This document shows, piece by piece, positions 34,857-44,187 of a stretch of DNA of 64,000 nt. Origin of the DNA: Pseudoglutamicibacter cumminsii (lineage in GTDB: Bacteria; Actinomycetota; Actinomycetes; Actinomycetales; Micrococcaceae). The stretch is from the NCBI RefSeq assembly GCF_003143995.1, contig NZ_QFWG01000003.1, positions 112,457 to 176,456 of the forward strand. The letters run 5' to 3'. Every line of letters starts with the position of its first letter. Positions within the stretch are counted from its first letter, which is position 1. Below the pieces are notes generated by a model that was given only the letters and a program-made list of their open reading frames with translations, made no database searches and was not told where the DNA came from. The translations under genes and the position numbers were made by a program.

Positions 34857-36629
34857 TTATTTGAGGGTTACGTACTCGAGTGGTTCTTCAAGGTATGGGG
34901 AGAGCGGGTAGCTGGTGACGTCGCGGGAGAGCGCGATGGTTGATGCCGGCAATATGAGGGGATAGAGCGGCAGGTCGGTGAGGAGGTCTTTTTGGATGCG
35001 CTTGTAGGTTTCGCGGCGTTCGGTGGGGGATTCGATGCCGAGCGCGGCGTCGAGCCGTTGTGGGATGTCGGTGAGGCGTGCGTTGCAGAGAGGGTGGGCA
35101 CCGCTGAAGAGCCGAGCGAGCATGTCATGCGGCGAGCGGTAGAGCCCGTGAAGCCCGAAGATCCAGAGTCCGGTGTGTTCGCCTTTGAGAAGTGCTGGGA
35201 GGAACTCGGTGTCCCAGCGCATCGGTTTGAGGTGGGTTGTGATGTTGGCTTTCGCGAGCTGTTCGCGGATGTTTTGAGCGGTCGCTTCGGGGCGCGGCAT
35301 GTAGGGAAGGCGTACGCCGGTTGGGTAGGCGAGCGGGATGCTTTGACCGGTGTAGCCGGCGGCTTCGAGCAGTTCTTCGGTTGGTTTTTCTTCGCGAAGG
35401 ACGGGACGTTCGGGCTGCACCCCGAGTGATGCGGGAGTGAATCCGTTAGCGGATAGCGTCGATTCTGGGTAGTGGTCTTTGAGTAGCTCGCGTTCGTCGA
35501 TGTTGTGGACGATCGCTTGTCGCATCGCTCGATGGCGGAGATGTTCGTCGTCGTGATTGAAACCGAGGAACACCACGGAGTGTGGGTCACGGTGGAGCGT
35601 GCGCAGCCCCGCCTGTGCGACTTCTTTTTGTTCTTTGATCGAAATGGCGTCGACGATGTCTGTGTGGGTTGCGCTGCTGTGGTCGCTGGTAAGCCATTTG
35701 GCTGGGGAGATCTTTGCACTGGTGTGGATGAAGCTCACGGTCCGGGGAGCTTGATCCTTTTCGGGCGCGGCGCGCAGGGTTGAACTCGCCATCGTATCGT
35801 TGGCGTCCGCGCTTGGGGCTGGCGTAGTCGAGCTTGGGCTCTCGCTCGAGGTGGCGACGCGTTCGTCGATGAACTCTAGCCGTAGCTTGAGTTTGGTGGT
35901 GTTGCTTGTTTCGCGCTGTGCCGCGGTTGTTGTGGCTTTGTTTTCGATGCGGTAGGCGCCCGCGCCGATTGTTTCGGTGACGGGGTCGGTTGCTTTGGTG
36001 CGGAACGATGCCGGGGAGAGGACGCCGAGGCCCGGGTGGGTGAGGGCTTCGGGGAATGCGAAGCACGGGCGCGTGAAGTGCACGTCGAGGACGTTGTGTG
36101 CGGGTGTTTCGTAGCGCTCGATGAGCGGGTGCGAGGCGGAGTCGGCTAGGAGTGTATCGATCGCAGAAGGTTTAGATGGTGTGGTCGCGATGTTTTGCCA
36201 GCGCTCGAAGTTGGCTTTGAGCGCGTCGGCGTCCAACTTTGTTCCGTCGGAGAACGTGAGCCCTTTGGCGAGAGTGACGCGAAGACGGGTGCCAGCTTTG
36301 TTGAGACTTGCAGAGCTGGCGAGGATGCCCGTGAGGTTACCCGTGCTGGAATCGATGCTGAGCAACGGCGGGCAGACTTGTTGAAGTATTTGTTGCCCAG
36401 AGACGTCGTGAATGAAAGCTGGATCCCAGACTGTTGGGAGAGCCGACGCGAGGAGGCTTAGTTCGGTTCGGCTCTGTTTGTCTGGCGCGGATGGCACACG
36501 GGCGCATCCTGCTGCCATGAGAGTCATGAGACCCCAACCCAGAACCGTGCGGCGACTCGGGCCGGCGTTGTCGAGGGTTTCGCGTGAGATACGGCCACGA
36601 TCCCGGTGGGAGTGTGTGTTGGATTGCAT
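34857..36629 (-). CDS. ABC transporter substrate-binding lipoprotein (family 5, peptide/nickel type)
   Basis: A 590-residue extracellular lipoprotein. The signal peptide has RRTVLGWGLMTLMAAGC, with the lipobox MAAGC at about residue 42 and a preceding Arg pair. Family 5 features: VWDPAFIHDVSGQQILQQVCPPLLSID, then LTFSDGTKLDADALKANFERW, and later AMRQAIVHNIDERELL. A Ser/Thr/Ala-rich stretch (residues ~255-290) interrupts the domain. No permease or ATPase gene is adjacent, so it is an orphan binding protein; the ligand is probably a peptide or similar, by family only. tRNA-Leu lies just upstream. Confidence 0.88.
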   Translation of the reverse strand: MQSNTHSHRDRGRISRETLDNAGPSRRTVLGWGLMTLMAAGCARVPSAPDKQSRTELSLLASALPTVWDPAFIHDVSGQQILQQVCPPLLSIDSSTGNLTGILASSASLNKAGTRLRVTLAKGLTFSDGTKLDADALKANFERWQNIATTPSKPSAIDTLLADSASHPLIERYETPAHNVLDVHFTRPCFAFPEALTHPGLGVLSPASFRTKATDPVTETIGAGAYRIENKATTTAAQRETSNTTKLKLRLEFIDERVATSSESPSSTTPAPSADANDTMASSTLRAAPEKDQAPRTVSFIHTSAKISPAKWLTSDHSSATHTDIVDAISIKEQKEVAQAGLRTLHRDPHSVVFLGFNHDDEHLRHRAMRQAIVHNIDERELLKDHYPESTLSANGFTPASLGVQPERPVLREEKPTEELLEAAGYTGQSIPLAYPTGVRLPYMPRPEATAQNIREQLAKANITTHLKPMRWDTEFLPALLKGEHTGLWIFGLHGLYRSPHDMLARLFSGAHPLCNARLTDIPQRLDAALGIESPTERRETYKRIQKDLLTDLPLYPLILPASTIALSRDVTSYPLSPYLEEPLEYVTLK

Positions 36630-36700
36630 CGTTGCACCATCCGGGGGTGGCGGCTTACGTCGAGTCGCGCGTAAGCGAGTGAACGCATAAAGGGAATGAG

Positions 36701-36781
<81 letters not shown>

Positions 36782-36813
36782 TTGGGGTGCCCTGTGGGCA
36801 CCGGGAATCTATA

Positions 36814-37287
36814 TTAGACCAGATTCAGGTCTCGGTGAAGTTTGGCGACGTGTCCTGTGGCGCGGACGTTGTACTGGGCGAGCTCGATGGTTCCGTTCTC
36901 GTCAATCACGATGGTTGACCGGATGAGGCCTTCGTACTCGCGTCCGTAGTTCTTCTTGACGCCCCACGCGCCGTAGGCTTCCGCGACGGCGTGGTCTTCG
37001 TCAGAAAGTAGCGGGAAGGTTAGCTCGTCACGCTCAACGAACTTCGCGAGTTTCTCGACCGGGTCCGGAGAAATCCCAACGACCTTGTAGCCGTGGGCGG
37101 CCAGGGACTCGAGCGAGTCGCGGAAGTCGCACGCTTGCTTAGTGCATCCCGGGGTCATTGCCTTGGGGTAGAAGTACACGATGGCTTTGGTGCCGTTCGT
37201 AAGGTCCTTGAGGCTCACGGTGCTTCCGTCAGCTGCGGTCAAGGTGAAGTCAGGTGCTTTTTGGCCCGGTTCTAGACGGTTGCTCAT
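36814..37287 (-). CDS. bcp: Thioredoxin-dependent thiol peroxidase (Bcp/PrxQ)
   Basis: A cytosolic peroxiredoxin of 157 residues that reduces hydrogen and organic peroxides. The peroxidatic Cys48 and resolving Cys53 are in TPGCTKQACDFRD. Other family features are LEPGQKAPDFTL at the N-terminus and KVVGISPDPVEKLAKFVERDELTFPLLSDEDHAVAEAYGAWG. It has the 1-Cys-to-5-spaced PrxQ pattern. Start ATG 37287 has AAGGAG 6 bp upstream. It sits between tRNA-Lys and tRNA-Leu, all on the minus strand. Confidence 0.96.
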   Translation of the reverse strand: MSNRLEPGQKAPDFTLTAADGSTVSLKDLTNGTKAIVYFYPKAMTPGCTKQACDFRDSLESLAAHGYKVVGISPDPVEKLAKFVERDELTFPLLSDEDHAVAEAYGAWGVKKNYGREYEGLIRSTIVIDENGTIELAQYNVRATGHVAKLHRDLNLV

Positions 37288-37332
37288 GCGTGCTCCTTGA
37301 AGGTGCTTGATACTGAAGTTCGCCTGATACGA

Positions 37333-37369
37333 GAAAGGCTGAAACTGTTTGAGACAGTTTCAGCCTTTC
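37333..37369 (-). terminator. Terminator after tRNA-Lys
   Basis: A perfect 16-bp stem (GAAAGGCTGAAACTGT at 37333-37348 with 37354-37369), loop TTGAG, a few bases downstream of the tRNA on its strand. Confidence 0.88.
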
Positions 37370-37376
37370 AGTCTAG

Positions 37377-37449
37377 TGCGCCCTCCGGGACTCGAACCCG
37401 GAACCTATTGATTAAGAGTCAAGTGCTCTACCAATTGAGCTAAAGGCGC
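37377..37449 (-). tRNA. tRNA-Lys, anticodon CUU
   Basis: The minus strand begins GCGCCTTTAGCTCAATTGGT and ends GTTCGAGTCCCGGAGGGCGCA. The anticodon loop is CTCTTAA, reading CTT. The 73-nt gene has all arms; CCA is not encoded. Confidence 0.95.
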
Positions 37450-37613
37450 TTGTCTTTGCCTCGAAGAATTTTGTGTCTTCCTCGCGGCGACCTGTTCAAC
37501 ATTACAGGCTGTTTTCAGAAACAACAAATCGAGGAGAATCTTTTAGCTGTTTTGTGAGGAAGGGCACACAGTCCCGCGAACAAGGACGCTTTGCAGCCGC
37601 TCATTTACGGTCT

Positions 37614-38114
37614 TTAAAGCGGTGTACTTCCTGCCTCTACAGCATCAGCGAAAGCGTTGATGAAATCCGAGAATTCTGCCGCTTCACCGCTTTGATCTAG
37701 GGTCACGGCAAGCATGTTCGTGCCCGCCGAATCCTGGTTGTTAGCCTGCGGTGTTTCCAACAGAAGTGTCGGGTATGCAGAACACGTGATGCGGAATGTG
37801 CGCCCGGTTGACATTTCGAGCTCGACGGAGTCTTCGGAGTAGATTCCTACCGCACTCAAGTTGGTGAGGTTGATGCTCACAGCGGGTTCGGACGCTTGGT
37901 ACGTGTTCGCGTCGATGGGTGCCACGACGAGTTCAAGCGGCTGATTCCGAAAACCGATAAGGCACTGGCCTCCGGAACCGGCTTGCCCCATCGCGTAGGC
38001 GATGTTGAAGGAGCCGTAGTTCGGGATTTGCGCATCGAACACCGCGCGCAGGCGAGACCGAAGCTCGTCTTGAAGCGCGGTTTCACTCGAAGGGGCGGGG
38101 CCTGTCGTGTCCAT
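37614..38114 (-). CDS. Hypothetical protein, unrecognised
   Basis: A 166-residue soluble protein with no signal peptide or membrane segment. It reads TALQDELRSRLRAVFDAQIPNYGSFNIAYAMGQAG..., then short beta-rich stretches (CLIGFRNQPLELVVAPID, SVELEMSTGRTFRITCSAYPTLLLE), and ends in an acidic helix (EAAEFSDFINAFADAVEAG). I do not recognise the family. The Met at 38114 was chosen because GGTGGAGAAT lies right before it; the ATG at 38126 would place the ribosome binding site inside the gene. It is downstream of ilvD on the same strand, behind a hairpin, so it is probably transcribed alone or by read-through. Confidence 0.65.
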   Translation of the reverse strand: MDTTGPAPSSETALQDELRSRLRAVFDAQIPNYGSFNIAYAMGQAGSGGQCLIGFRNQPLELVVAPIDANTYQASEPAVSINLTNLSAVGIYSEDSVELEMSTGRTFRITCSAYPTLLLETPQANNQDSAGTNMLAVTLDQSGEAAEFSDFINAFADAVEAGSTPL

Positions 38115-38131
38115 ATTCTCCACCATACGGG

Positions 38132-38173
38132 AATGCCCTACCGCACCGACGTGCTGCGGTGAGGTAGGGCATT
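38132..38173 (-). terminator. Hairpin after ilvD
   Basis: AATGCCCTACC (38132-38142) pairs with GGTAGGGCATT (38163-38173); an alternative inner pairing ACCGCA/TGCGGT is possible. There is no T-run, so its efficiency is uncertain. Confidence 0.6.
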
Positions 38174-38192
38174 GACCATTGACTTAGATTCC

Positions 38193-40073
38193 TTATAGAT
38201 CTTGTGGGCGCGCGATGCGCTCGAGGGCTGAGATGTCGCGTACAGCGCCGCGGTCGGCTGAGGTAGCCATGAGTGCGTAGGCACGCAACGCCCGGCTGAC
38301 CTCACGCTCACGCTTGAGAGGCTGGTAGCCGTGGCCGGCTTCAAGCTCGGTGCGGCGTTTCTGCATTTCTTCATCCGAGATCTCGAGTTGGATCGAGCGG
38401 TTCGGGATATCGATCGTGATGGTGTCGCCGTCTTGGATGAGCGCGATCTCACCACCGGAGGCGGCCTCAGGGGATACGTGGCCGATCGAAAGACCCGAGG
38501 TTCCGCCGGAGAAGCGGCCGTCGGTGATCAGCGCGCACTTCGCGCCCAGGCCCAGGCCCTTGAGGTAGGACGTCGGGTAGAGCATTTCCTGCATGCCCGG
38601 CCCGCCCCGTGGTCCTTCGTAGCGGATCACGACGACGTCGCCTTCCTTGATCTCCTTGGACAGGATCTTGAAGACTGCATCGTCCTGGGATTCGCACACG
38701 ACTGCTGGTCCGGAGAACGTCCAAATGGATTCGTCCACGCCGGCGGTCTTAACGACGCATCCGTTGCGCGCGATGTTACCGTGCAGTACTGCAAGGCCGC
38801 CGTCGGCCGAGTAGGCGTGCTGGGCGTCGCGGATGCAGCCGTTCTCCGCGTCGGTATCAAGGCTGTCCCACACCTCTGACTGCGAGAATGCGCTCGAGGA
38901 ACGCTTGCCGCCAGGAGCTGCGTACCAAAGCTTGTGAGCTTCCTCGCTGGCCTTGCCACCGCGGATGTCCCACTTGTCTAGCCAGCTGGTGAGGTCAGGG
39001 GAGTGCACGGAATGCACGTTGGTGTGCAGCATTCCCGCGCGGTTGAGCTCACCCAGCAGCGCCGGGATTCCGCCGGCGCGGTGGACGTCTTCCATGTAGT
39101 AGGTGCGGTCGCCTGCAACGTTCGGCGCAACCTTGGCGAGGCATGGGACTTCGCGGGACTTCTTGTCGATGTCCGGAAGCGTGTAGTCGACCTCGCCTTC
39201 CTGTGCTGCGGCGAGCAGGTGCAGGATCGTGTTGGTCGAGCCGCCCATCGCGATATCGAGCGCCATCGCGTTATCGAAGGCCTCGCGGGTTGCGATGTTG
39301 CGTGGCAGGACGGATTCGTCGTCCTCTTCGTAGTAACGCTTGGTGATGTCGACGATGGTGGAGCCGGCGCGCTCGTAGAGTTCCTTGCGCGCGGTGTGGG
39401 TTGCAAGAACGGAGCCGTTGCCTGGGAGCGCAAGGCCGATCGCTTCGGTGAGGCAGTTCATCGAGTTAGCGGTGAACATTCCGGAGCACGAGCCGCAGGT
39501 TGGGCACGCGTTCTCTTCGATCGAGAGCATGTCGGCGTCGGAGACGGATTCGTCGACGGCGTCGGCGATCGCGTTGACGAGGTCGAGGCTCTTGACGGTT
39601 CCGTCGGTCAGCACGGCGCGTCCCGATTCCATCGGACCGCCCGAGACAAACACCGTTGGGATGTTAAGGCGCAGTGCGGCCAGCAGCATTCCCGGGGTGA
39701 TCTTGTCGCAGTTGGAGATGCACACGAGCGCGTCGGCGCAGTGTGCGTTGGCCATGTATTCGACGCTGTCGGCGATGATGTCGCGGCTTGGCAGCGAGTA
39801 CAGCATGCCGCCGTGGCCCATCGCGATGCCGTCGTCGACTGCGATCGTGTTGAATTCGCGTGCGACAGCTCCTGCCTTGTGGATCCCTTCGGAGACGATG
39901 CGGCCCACGGGTGCGAGGTGGGTGTGGCCTGGCACGAACTCGGTAAAGGAGTTGGCTACGGCAATGATCGGTTTACCGATGTCCTGGTTGGCGACGCCGG
40001 ATGCGCGCATGAGTGCGCGTGCGCCTGCCATGTTGCGGCCGTGTGTAACTGTGCGTGAACGAAGTGCTGGCAT
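38193..40073 (-). CDS. ilvD: Dihydroxy-acid dehydratase
   Basis: An iron-sulfur enzyme that dehydrates 2,3-dihydroxy-isovalerate and -methylvalerate to the 2-keto acids of valine and isoleucine synthesis. The 626-residue product has cluster-binding cysteines in [12 protein letters not shown] and [22 protein letters not shown], plus [17 protein letters not shown] and [12 protein letters not shown]. The C-terminal block [27 protein letters not shown] is diagnostic. The Met at 40073 ([21 protein letters not shown]) was chosen over a start 31 codons upstream since homologues begin near SRTVT. It is divergent from ilvBNC and shares their 301-bp upstream region. Confidence 0.96.
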   Translation of the reverse strand: MPALRSRTVTHGRNMAGARALMRASGVANQDIGKPIIAVANSFTEFVPGHTHLAPVGRIVSEGIHKAGAVAREFNTIAVDDGIAMGHGGMLYSLPSRDIIADSVEYMANAHCADALVCISNCDKITPGMLLAALRLNIPTVFVSGGPMESGRAVLTDGTVKSLDLVNAIADAVDESVSDADMLSIEENACPTCGSCSGMFTANSMNCLTEAIGLALPGNGSVLATHTARKELYERAGSTIVDITKRYYEEDDESVLPRNIATREAFDNAMALDIAMGGSTNTILHLLAAAQEGEVDYTLPDIDKKSREVPCLAKVAPNVAGDRTYYMEDVHRAGGIPALLGELNRAGMLHTNVHSVHSPDLTSWLDKWDIRGGKASEEAHKLWYAAPGGKRSSSAFSQSEVWDSLDTDAENGCIRDAQHAYSADGGLAVLHGNIARNGCVVKTAGVDESIWTFSGPAVVCESQDDAVFKILSKEIKEGDVVVIRYEGPRGGPGMQEMLYPTSYLKGLGLGAKCALITDGRFSGGTSGLSIGHVSPEAASGGEIALIQDGDTITIDIPNRSIQLEISDEEMQKRRTELEAGHGYQPLKREREVSRALRAYALMATSADRGAVRDISALERIARPQDL

Positions 40074-40147
40074 GCCTCTAGTCAAACACGCGGGGCGCGT
40101 GAATGGGGTGTGGTTTAAGGTGTGTGACGCGGTTACGTCATGTTCAC

Positions 40148-40237
40148 ATGGTGGTCTGTGATCCAATATGTGAGATTGTTACGTGCCCGGTTTGGTTGTC
40201 CCAGATCACAGCTGAGACGATAAATCGACGTGTTTGA
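40148..40237 (+). promoter_or_regulatory. Possible ilvB leader peptide ORF with following hairpin
   Basis: The 301 bases between ilvD and ilvB hold a 29-codon ORF starting ATG GTG GTC, with 11 Val/Ile/Leu codons, and ending TGA at 40235-40237. A hairpin (TGAGTCCG 40235-40242 with CGGACTCA 40249-40256) starts on the stop codon. A second hairpin (ATGTGG/CCACAT) lies at 40292-40312. This resembles branched-chain amino-acid attenuator leaders, but no ribosome binding site precedes the ORF and no T-run follows either hairpin, so it is a candidate only. Nothing else was seen in this gap. Confidence 0.3.
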
Positions 40238-40374
40238 GTCCGTATGACCGGACTCACCTTCGACCGCGATACAACGTCGTTGGGGGAGCGGATGTGGGAT
40301 GACCTTCCACATGCGCATGGACACGGGCATGCAATACAGAATTTACACATCACTCGGTGAGAGGGGTCAGCATC

Positions 40375-42234
40375 ATGGGGCAGGCAAACGCTGCATCCGA
40401 TGCGTCTACGGGGAATAACGCCCGTAAGACACACCACCCCCGCGGGCACGCGGTGGACGTCATGGGGCCGAATCGGACTGTAGAGCCGGTCGAAATGACG
40501 GGCGCGCAGGCTATTGTGCGTTCGCTTCAGGAACTCGGTATTGAGTCTGTATTCGGTCTTCCGGGTGGCGCTATTCTGCCGACCTATGACCCTCTTTTGG
40601 AGGCGCCGGACCTCAACCACGTATTGGTTCGTCACGAACAAGGCGCTGGCCACGCGGCTCAAGGTTACGCGATGGTTACGGGCCGCCCAGGTGTCGCTAT
40701 CGCAACCTCGGGTCCTGGTGCAACGAACCTCGTGACGCCTCTGGCGGATGCCCATATGGATTCGGTTCCCATGGTCGCGATCACCGGCCAGGTCAACTCG
40801 AAGGTCATCGGTACGGACGCGTTCCAGGAAGCCGACATCGTGGGCATCACGATGCCGATCACCAAGCACTCGTTCTTGGTTACGGACGCTCAGGACGTTC
40901 CGGAGACGCTCGCTAAGGCGTTCTATCTTGCGACAACGGGCCGTCCTGGCCCGGTTCTGGTCGATGTTACGAAGGATGCTCAGGAAGGCATGATGACCTT
41001 CACGTGGCCTCCGCAGCCAGTCATGGCCGGTTACAAGCCGACCTCGAAGGGCCACGTCAAGCAGGTGCGCGAGGCCGCGAAGTACATTGCGTCGTCGATC
41101 CGCCCGGTCTTTTATGTAGGTGGCGGTGTCATCAAGGCCGATGCGGCGGATGAGCTACGTGAGCTCGCTGAATTGGTGGGGGCGCCGGTTGTCACGACGC
41201 TGACGGCGCGCGGCGCGTTCCCGGATTCGCACGAGCAGCACCTTGGCATGCCGGGCATGCACGGTTCGGTTGCCGCGGTTTCCTCGCTTCAGCAAGCGGA
41301 CCTGCTGATCACGCTCGGCGCTCGTTTCGATGACCGCGTGACCGGCGTCCTCGAGTCTTTCGCGCCGGATGCGCGCGTGATCCACGTAGACGTTGACCCG
41401 GCGGAGATCTCCAAGAACCGCAACGCAGATGTCCCGATCGTCGGTGACCTCAAAAACATCCTGCCTGAGCTCACCGAGGCGTACCGCGAACGCAAGGACG
41501 AAGGCGAAGCTCCGGACCTCGAGCCATGGTGGGAGATCCTCAACCGCATCCGCGATACGTACCCGCTCGGCTACACCGAAACCACCGATGGCGCGCTCGC
41601 ACCGCAGCACATCATCAAGCGGATCGGCGAAATCGCTGGCCCGGAAGCGATCTACGTTGCAGGCGTTGGCCAGCACCAGATGTGGGCGGCACAGTTCGTG
41701 AAGTACGAACGCCCACGCCAGTGGCTCAACTCGGCAGGCCTGGGAACCATGGGTTATTCGATCCCTGCGGCGATGGGCGCCAAGGTGGGCAACCCAGACC
41801 GAGTCGTGTGGGCCATCGACGGCGACGGCTGCTTCCAGATGACCAACCAGGAACTCGCGACGTGCGTGATCAACAAGATCCCGATCAAGGTCGCGCTCAT
41901 CAACAACTCTTCGCTCGGCATGGTGCGGCAGTGGCAGACGCTGTTCTACGACGGCCGCTACTCCAACACCGAGCTGAACACCGGTAAGGATTCGATCCGT
42001 GTTCCGGACTTCGTGAAGATGGCCGACGCCTACGGTTGCGTTGGTATCCGCGTCGAGTCTGAAGACGAGATCGACGCCGCGATCGAGAAGGCGATGTCGA
42101 TCAACGACCGTCCAGTGCTCATCGACTTCATTGTTTCGAAGGACGCGATGGTGTGGCCGATGGTCCCTTCAGGTGTTTCAAATAACGAGATTCAGGTGGC
42201 ACGAGGCATGACGCCTCAGTGGGAAGAGGAATAG
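40375..42234 (+). CDS. ilvB: Acetolactate synthase (acetohydroxyacid synthase) large subunit
   Basis: Catalytic subunit of AHAS, the first common enzyme of valine, leucine and isoleucine synthesis; ThDP, Mg and FAD dependent. The 619-residue product shows [22 protein letters not shown], the catalytic Glu in [53 protein letters not shown], and the ThDP motif [30 protein letters not shown] ~40-residue polar leader precedes the core. ATG 40375 has GAGAGGGG 8-15 bp upstream. ilvN follows 10 bp later and ilvC after it, a standard ilvBNC operon. Confidence 0.97.
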   Translation: MGQANAASDASTGNNARKTHHPRGHAVDVMGPNRTVEPVEMTGAQAIVRSLQELGIESVFGLPGGAILPTYDPLLEAPDLNHVLVRHEQGAGHAAQGYAMVTGRPGVAIATSGPGATNLVTPLADAHMDSVPMVAITGQVNSKVIGTDAFQEADIVGITMPITKHSFLVTDAQDVPETLAKAFYLATTGRPGPVLVDVTKDAQEGMMTFTWPPQPVMAGYKPTSKGHVKQVREAAKYIASSIRPVFYVGGGVIKADAADELRELAELVGAPVVTTLTARGAFPDSHEQHLGMPGMHGSVAAVSSLQQADLLITLGARFDDRVTGVLESFAPDARVIHVDVDPAEISKNRNADVPIVGDLKNILPELTEAYRERKDEGEAPDLEPWWEILNRIRDTYPLGYTETTDGALAPQHIIKRIGEIAGPEAIYVAGVGQHQMWAAQFVKYERPRQWLNSAGLGTMGYSIPAAMGAKVGNPDRVVWAIDGDGCFQMTNQELATCVINKIPIKVALINNSSLGMVRQWQTLFYDGRYSNTELNTGKDSIRVPDFVKMADAYGCVGIRVESEDEIDAAIEKAMSINDRPVLIDFIVSKDAMVWPMVPSGVSNNEIQVARGMTPQWEEE

Positions 42235-42244
42235 GACTACATCA

Positions 42245-42763
42245 ATGGCACGCCATACTTTGTCGGTACTGGTCGAAGATGTCCCAGGTGCGTTGACTCG
42301 CGTCGCAGGCCTCTTCGCCCGCCGAGCATTCAATATTGATTCTTTGGCTGTAGGCCCAACCGAGACCCCAGGGCTCTCCCGCATGACCGTTGTGGTTCAA
42401 GCGGATGAGAAGCTGCTGGAGCAGGTGACCAAGCAGCTGAACAAGCTCATCAACGTCATCAAGATCGTTGAACTCGAGCAAACACATTCTGTCCAGCGTG
42501 AGCACGTGCTCATCAAGGTCAATGCAGACGCAGAGACCCGCACGCAGGTGACTCAGGCGGCGGATTACTTCCGGGCCCGCGTCGTGGATGTTTCACCGGA
42601 GACGGTGGTTCTTGAAGCGACCGGTTCGGGCGAGAAGGTCGCCGCGCTACTGGACGTTATGGAGCCGTTCGGCATCCGCGAGATTGTGCAGGCGGGAACC
42701 CTGGCTATCGCACGCGGACGCAAGTCGTTGACTCAGCGGACATTGCATTCGATTTCGGCATAA
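42245..42763 (+). CDS. ilvN: Acetolactate synthase small (regulatory) subunit
   Basis: The regulatory subunit of AHAS, which confers feedback inhibition by valine. The 172-residue product has an N-terminal ACT domain (HTLSVLVEDVPGALTRVAGLFARRAFNIDSLAVGPTETPGLSRMTVVV, residues ~3-80) and the C-terminal ALS_ss domain (REHVLIKVNADAETRTQVTQAADYFRARVVDVSPETVVLEATG). It lies 10 bp after ilvB and 62 bp before ilvC. It is also called ilvH in other genomes. Confidence 0.97.
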   Translation: MARHTLSVLVEDVPGALTRVAGLFARRAFNIDSLAVGPTETPGLSRMTVVVQADEKLLEQVTKQLNKLINVIKIVELEQTHSVQREHVLIKVNADAETRTQVTQAADYFRARVVDVSPETVVLEATGSGEKVAALLDVMEPFGIREIVQAGTLAIARGRKSLTQRTLHSISA

Positions 42764-42825
42764 ACCCTATTTTTAGCTTTTAACCGTATAGACCTAAAAG
42801 ATCTCAAACTGTAAGGAATGATTTC

Positions 42826-43857
42826 GTGAGCACCACAATGTACTACGAAGAAGATGCAGACCTGAGCAAACTGAGCGACAAGAAGGTAGCCGTTATCGGT
42901 TACGGCTCGCAGGGCCATGCTCACGCGCTTTCGCTGCGTGATTCCGGCATCGACGTTCGCGTTGGTCTCGCTGAGGGCTCGAAGTCCCGCGCGAAGGCTG
43001 AGGAAGAGGGCCTCAAGGTCATGAACGTGGCCGATGCGGCGGCTGAGGCTGACGTCATCATGATCCTGGTTCCAGACCAGGTCCAGGCCAAGGTATACGA
43101 GGAGTCCATCAAGGACAACCTCAAGGCAGGCGACACCCTCGTGTTCGCACACGGTTTCAACATCCGTTACGGCTACATCGAGCCAGGCAAGGACATCAAC
43201 GTGATCATGGTTGCCCCTAAGGGCCCAGGCCACGTTGTCCGCCGCGAATTCGAAGCTGGCCGCGGTGTTCCAGCGCTCATCGCAGTTGAAAACGATGCGA
43301 CCGGCGACGCCAAGGAGATCGCACTCGCATGGGCTAAGGCCATCGGCGCTACCCGTGCAGGTGTCATCGAGACGACCTTCACCGAGGAAACCGAGTCCGA
43401 CCTCTTCGGTGAGCAGGCTGTTCTGTGCGGTGGCGCATCCCAGCTCGTTCAGTACGGTTTCGAGACCCTGACCGAGGCCGGCTACGCTCCAGAGATCGCA
43501 TACTTCGAGGTTCTGCACGAGCTCAAGCTCATCGTTGACCTCATGGTCGAAGGCGGCCTGTCCAAGCAGCGCTGGTCGATCTCCGATACCGCTGAGTTCG
43601 GCGACTACGTCTCGGGCCCACGCGTGATCGACCCATCGGTCAAGGAGAACATGAAGGCTGTCCTCAAGGACATCCAGGACGGCACCTTCGCTAAGCGCTT
43701 CATGGACGACCAGAACAACGGTGCCGAAGAGTTCCAGAAGCTGCGTAAGGAACAGGAAGGCCACCCGATCGAGGCGACCGGCCGCGAACTGCGCAAGCTG
43801 TTCTCCTGGATGGAAGACACCGACTCCGACTACACCGAGGGCACTGCCGCTCGCTAA
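42826..43857 (+). CDS. ilvC: Ketol-acid reductoisomerase (NADP+), class I
   Basis: Converts 2-acetolactate and 2-aceto-2-hydroxybutyrate to the dihydroxy acids, using NADPH and Mg. At 343 residues it is the short class I form. Visible parts: NAD(P)-binding [56 protein letters not shown], and the metal/substrate site [12 protein letters not shown] with [15 protein letters not shown]. Start GTG 42826 follows AAGGAATG by 5 bp. A terminator at 43916 closes the operon. It looks intact. Confidence 0.97.
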   Translation: MSTTMYYEEDADLSKLSDKKVAVIGYGSQGHAHALSLRDSGIDVRVGLAEGSKSRAKAEEEGLKVMNVADAAAEADVIMILVPDQVQAKVYEESIKDNLKAGDTLVFAHGFNIRYGYIEPGKDINVIMVAPKGPGHVVRREFEAGRGVPALIAVENDATGDAKEIALAWAKAIGATRAGVIETTFTEETESDLFGEQAVLCGGASQLVQYGFETLTEAGYAPEIAYFEVLHELKLIVDLMVEGGLSKQRWSISDTAEFGDYVSGPRVIDPSVKENMKAVLKDIQDGTFAKRFMDDQNNGAEEFQKLRKEQEGHPIEATGRELRKLFSWMEDTDSDYTEGTAAR

Positions 43858-43915
43858 GTCGAAGTTTCAAACGTTGACCGGCGTTAGCGCGCCGCTGTAG
43901 TCGACAGCTTTAGTT

Positions 43916-43952
43916 GCTGGCGGGGAGGAACATTGAGTTCCTCCCCGCCAGC
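43916..43952 (+). terminator. Terminator after ilvC
   Basis: A perfect 16-bp stem (GCTGGCGGGGAGGAAC with 43937-43952) and loop ATTGA. The remaining ~230 bp up to serA hold no gene that I can see and no clear promoter. Confidence 0.9.
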
Positions 43953-44187
43953 GGCATTTAAGCCAGCACCGTCAGGAGCCGGGGTCACCACGCAACGCAC
44001 GTGCCGCATCGTTATGTTGCATTTCATGAAGCCGATGCGTGTCACACCTTCGCAACGTGGAAGCGGAGTAGGCCGTTCGGAAGCTAGCGTTAGATTCAGT
44101 GGGGGACCGCCACAAGCGGACACCCAGTGAAACGCGCTCGATAAACCCCAGCGTTATAAACCATCGATCGAACAGAGGATCACGTTC

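Noticed and set aside
37473..37700. A 75-codon frame after tRNA-Lys on the plus strand
   Set aside because: It begins without a ribosome binding site and overlaps the end of the minus-strand hypothetical gene; composition is not gene-like.
40292..40312. Second hairpin before ilvB as an intrinsic terminator
   Set aside because: The stem is six pairs with no T-run; it cannot be called a terminator.
42733..43764. A 343-codon open frame on the minus strand
   Set aside because: It mirrors ilvC and is an effect of codon bias.
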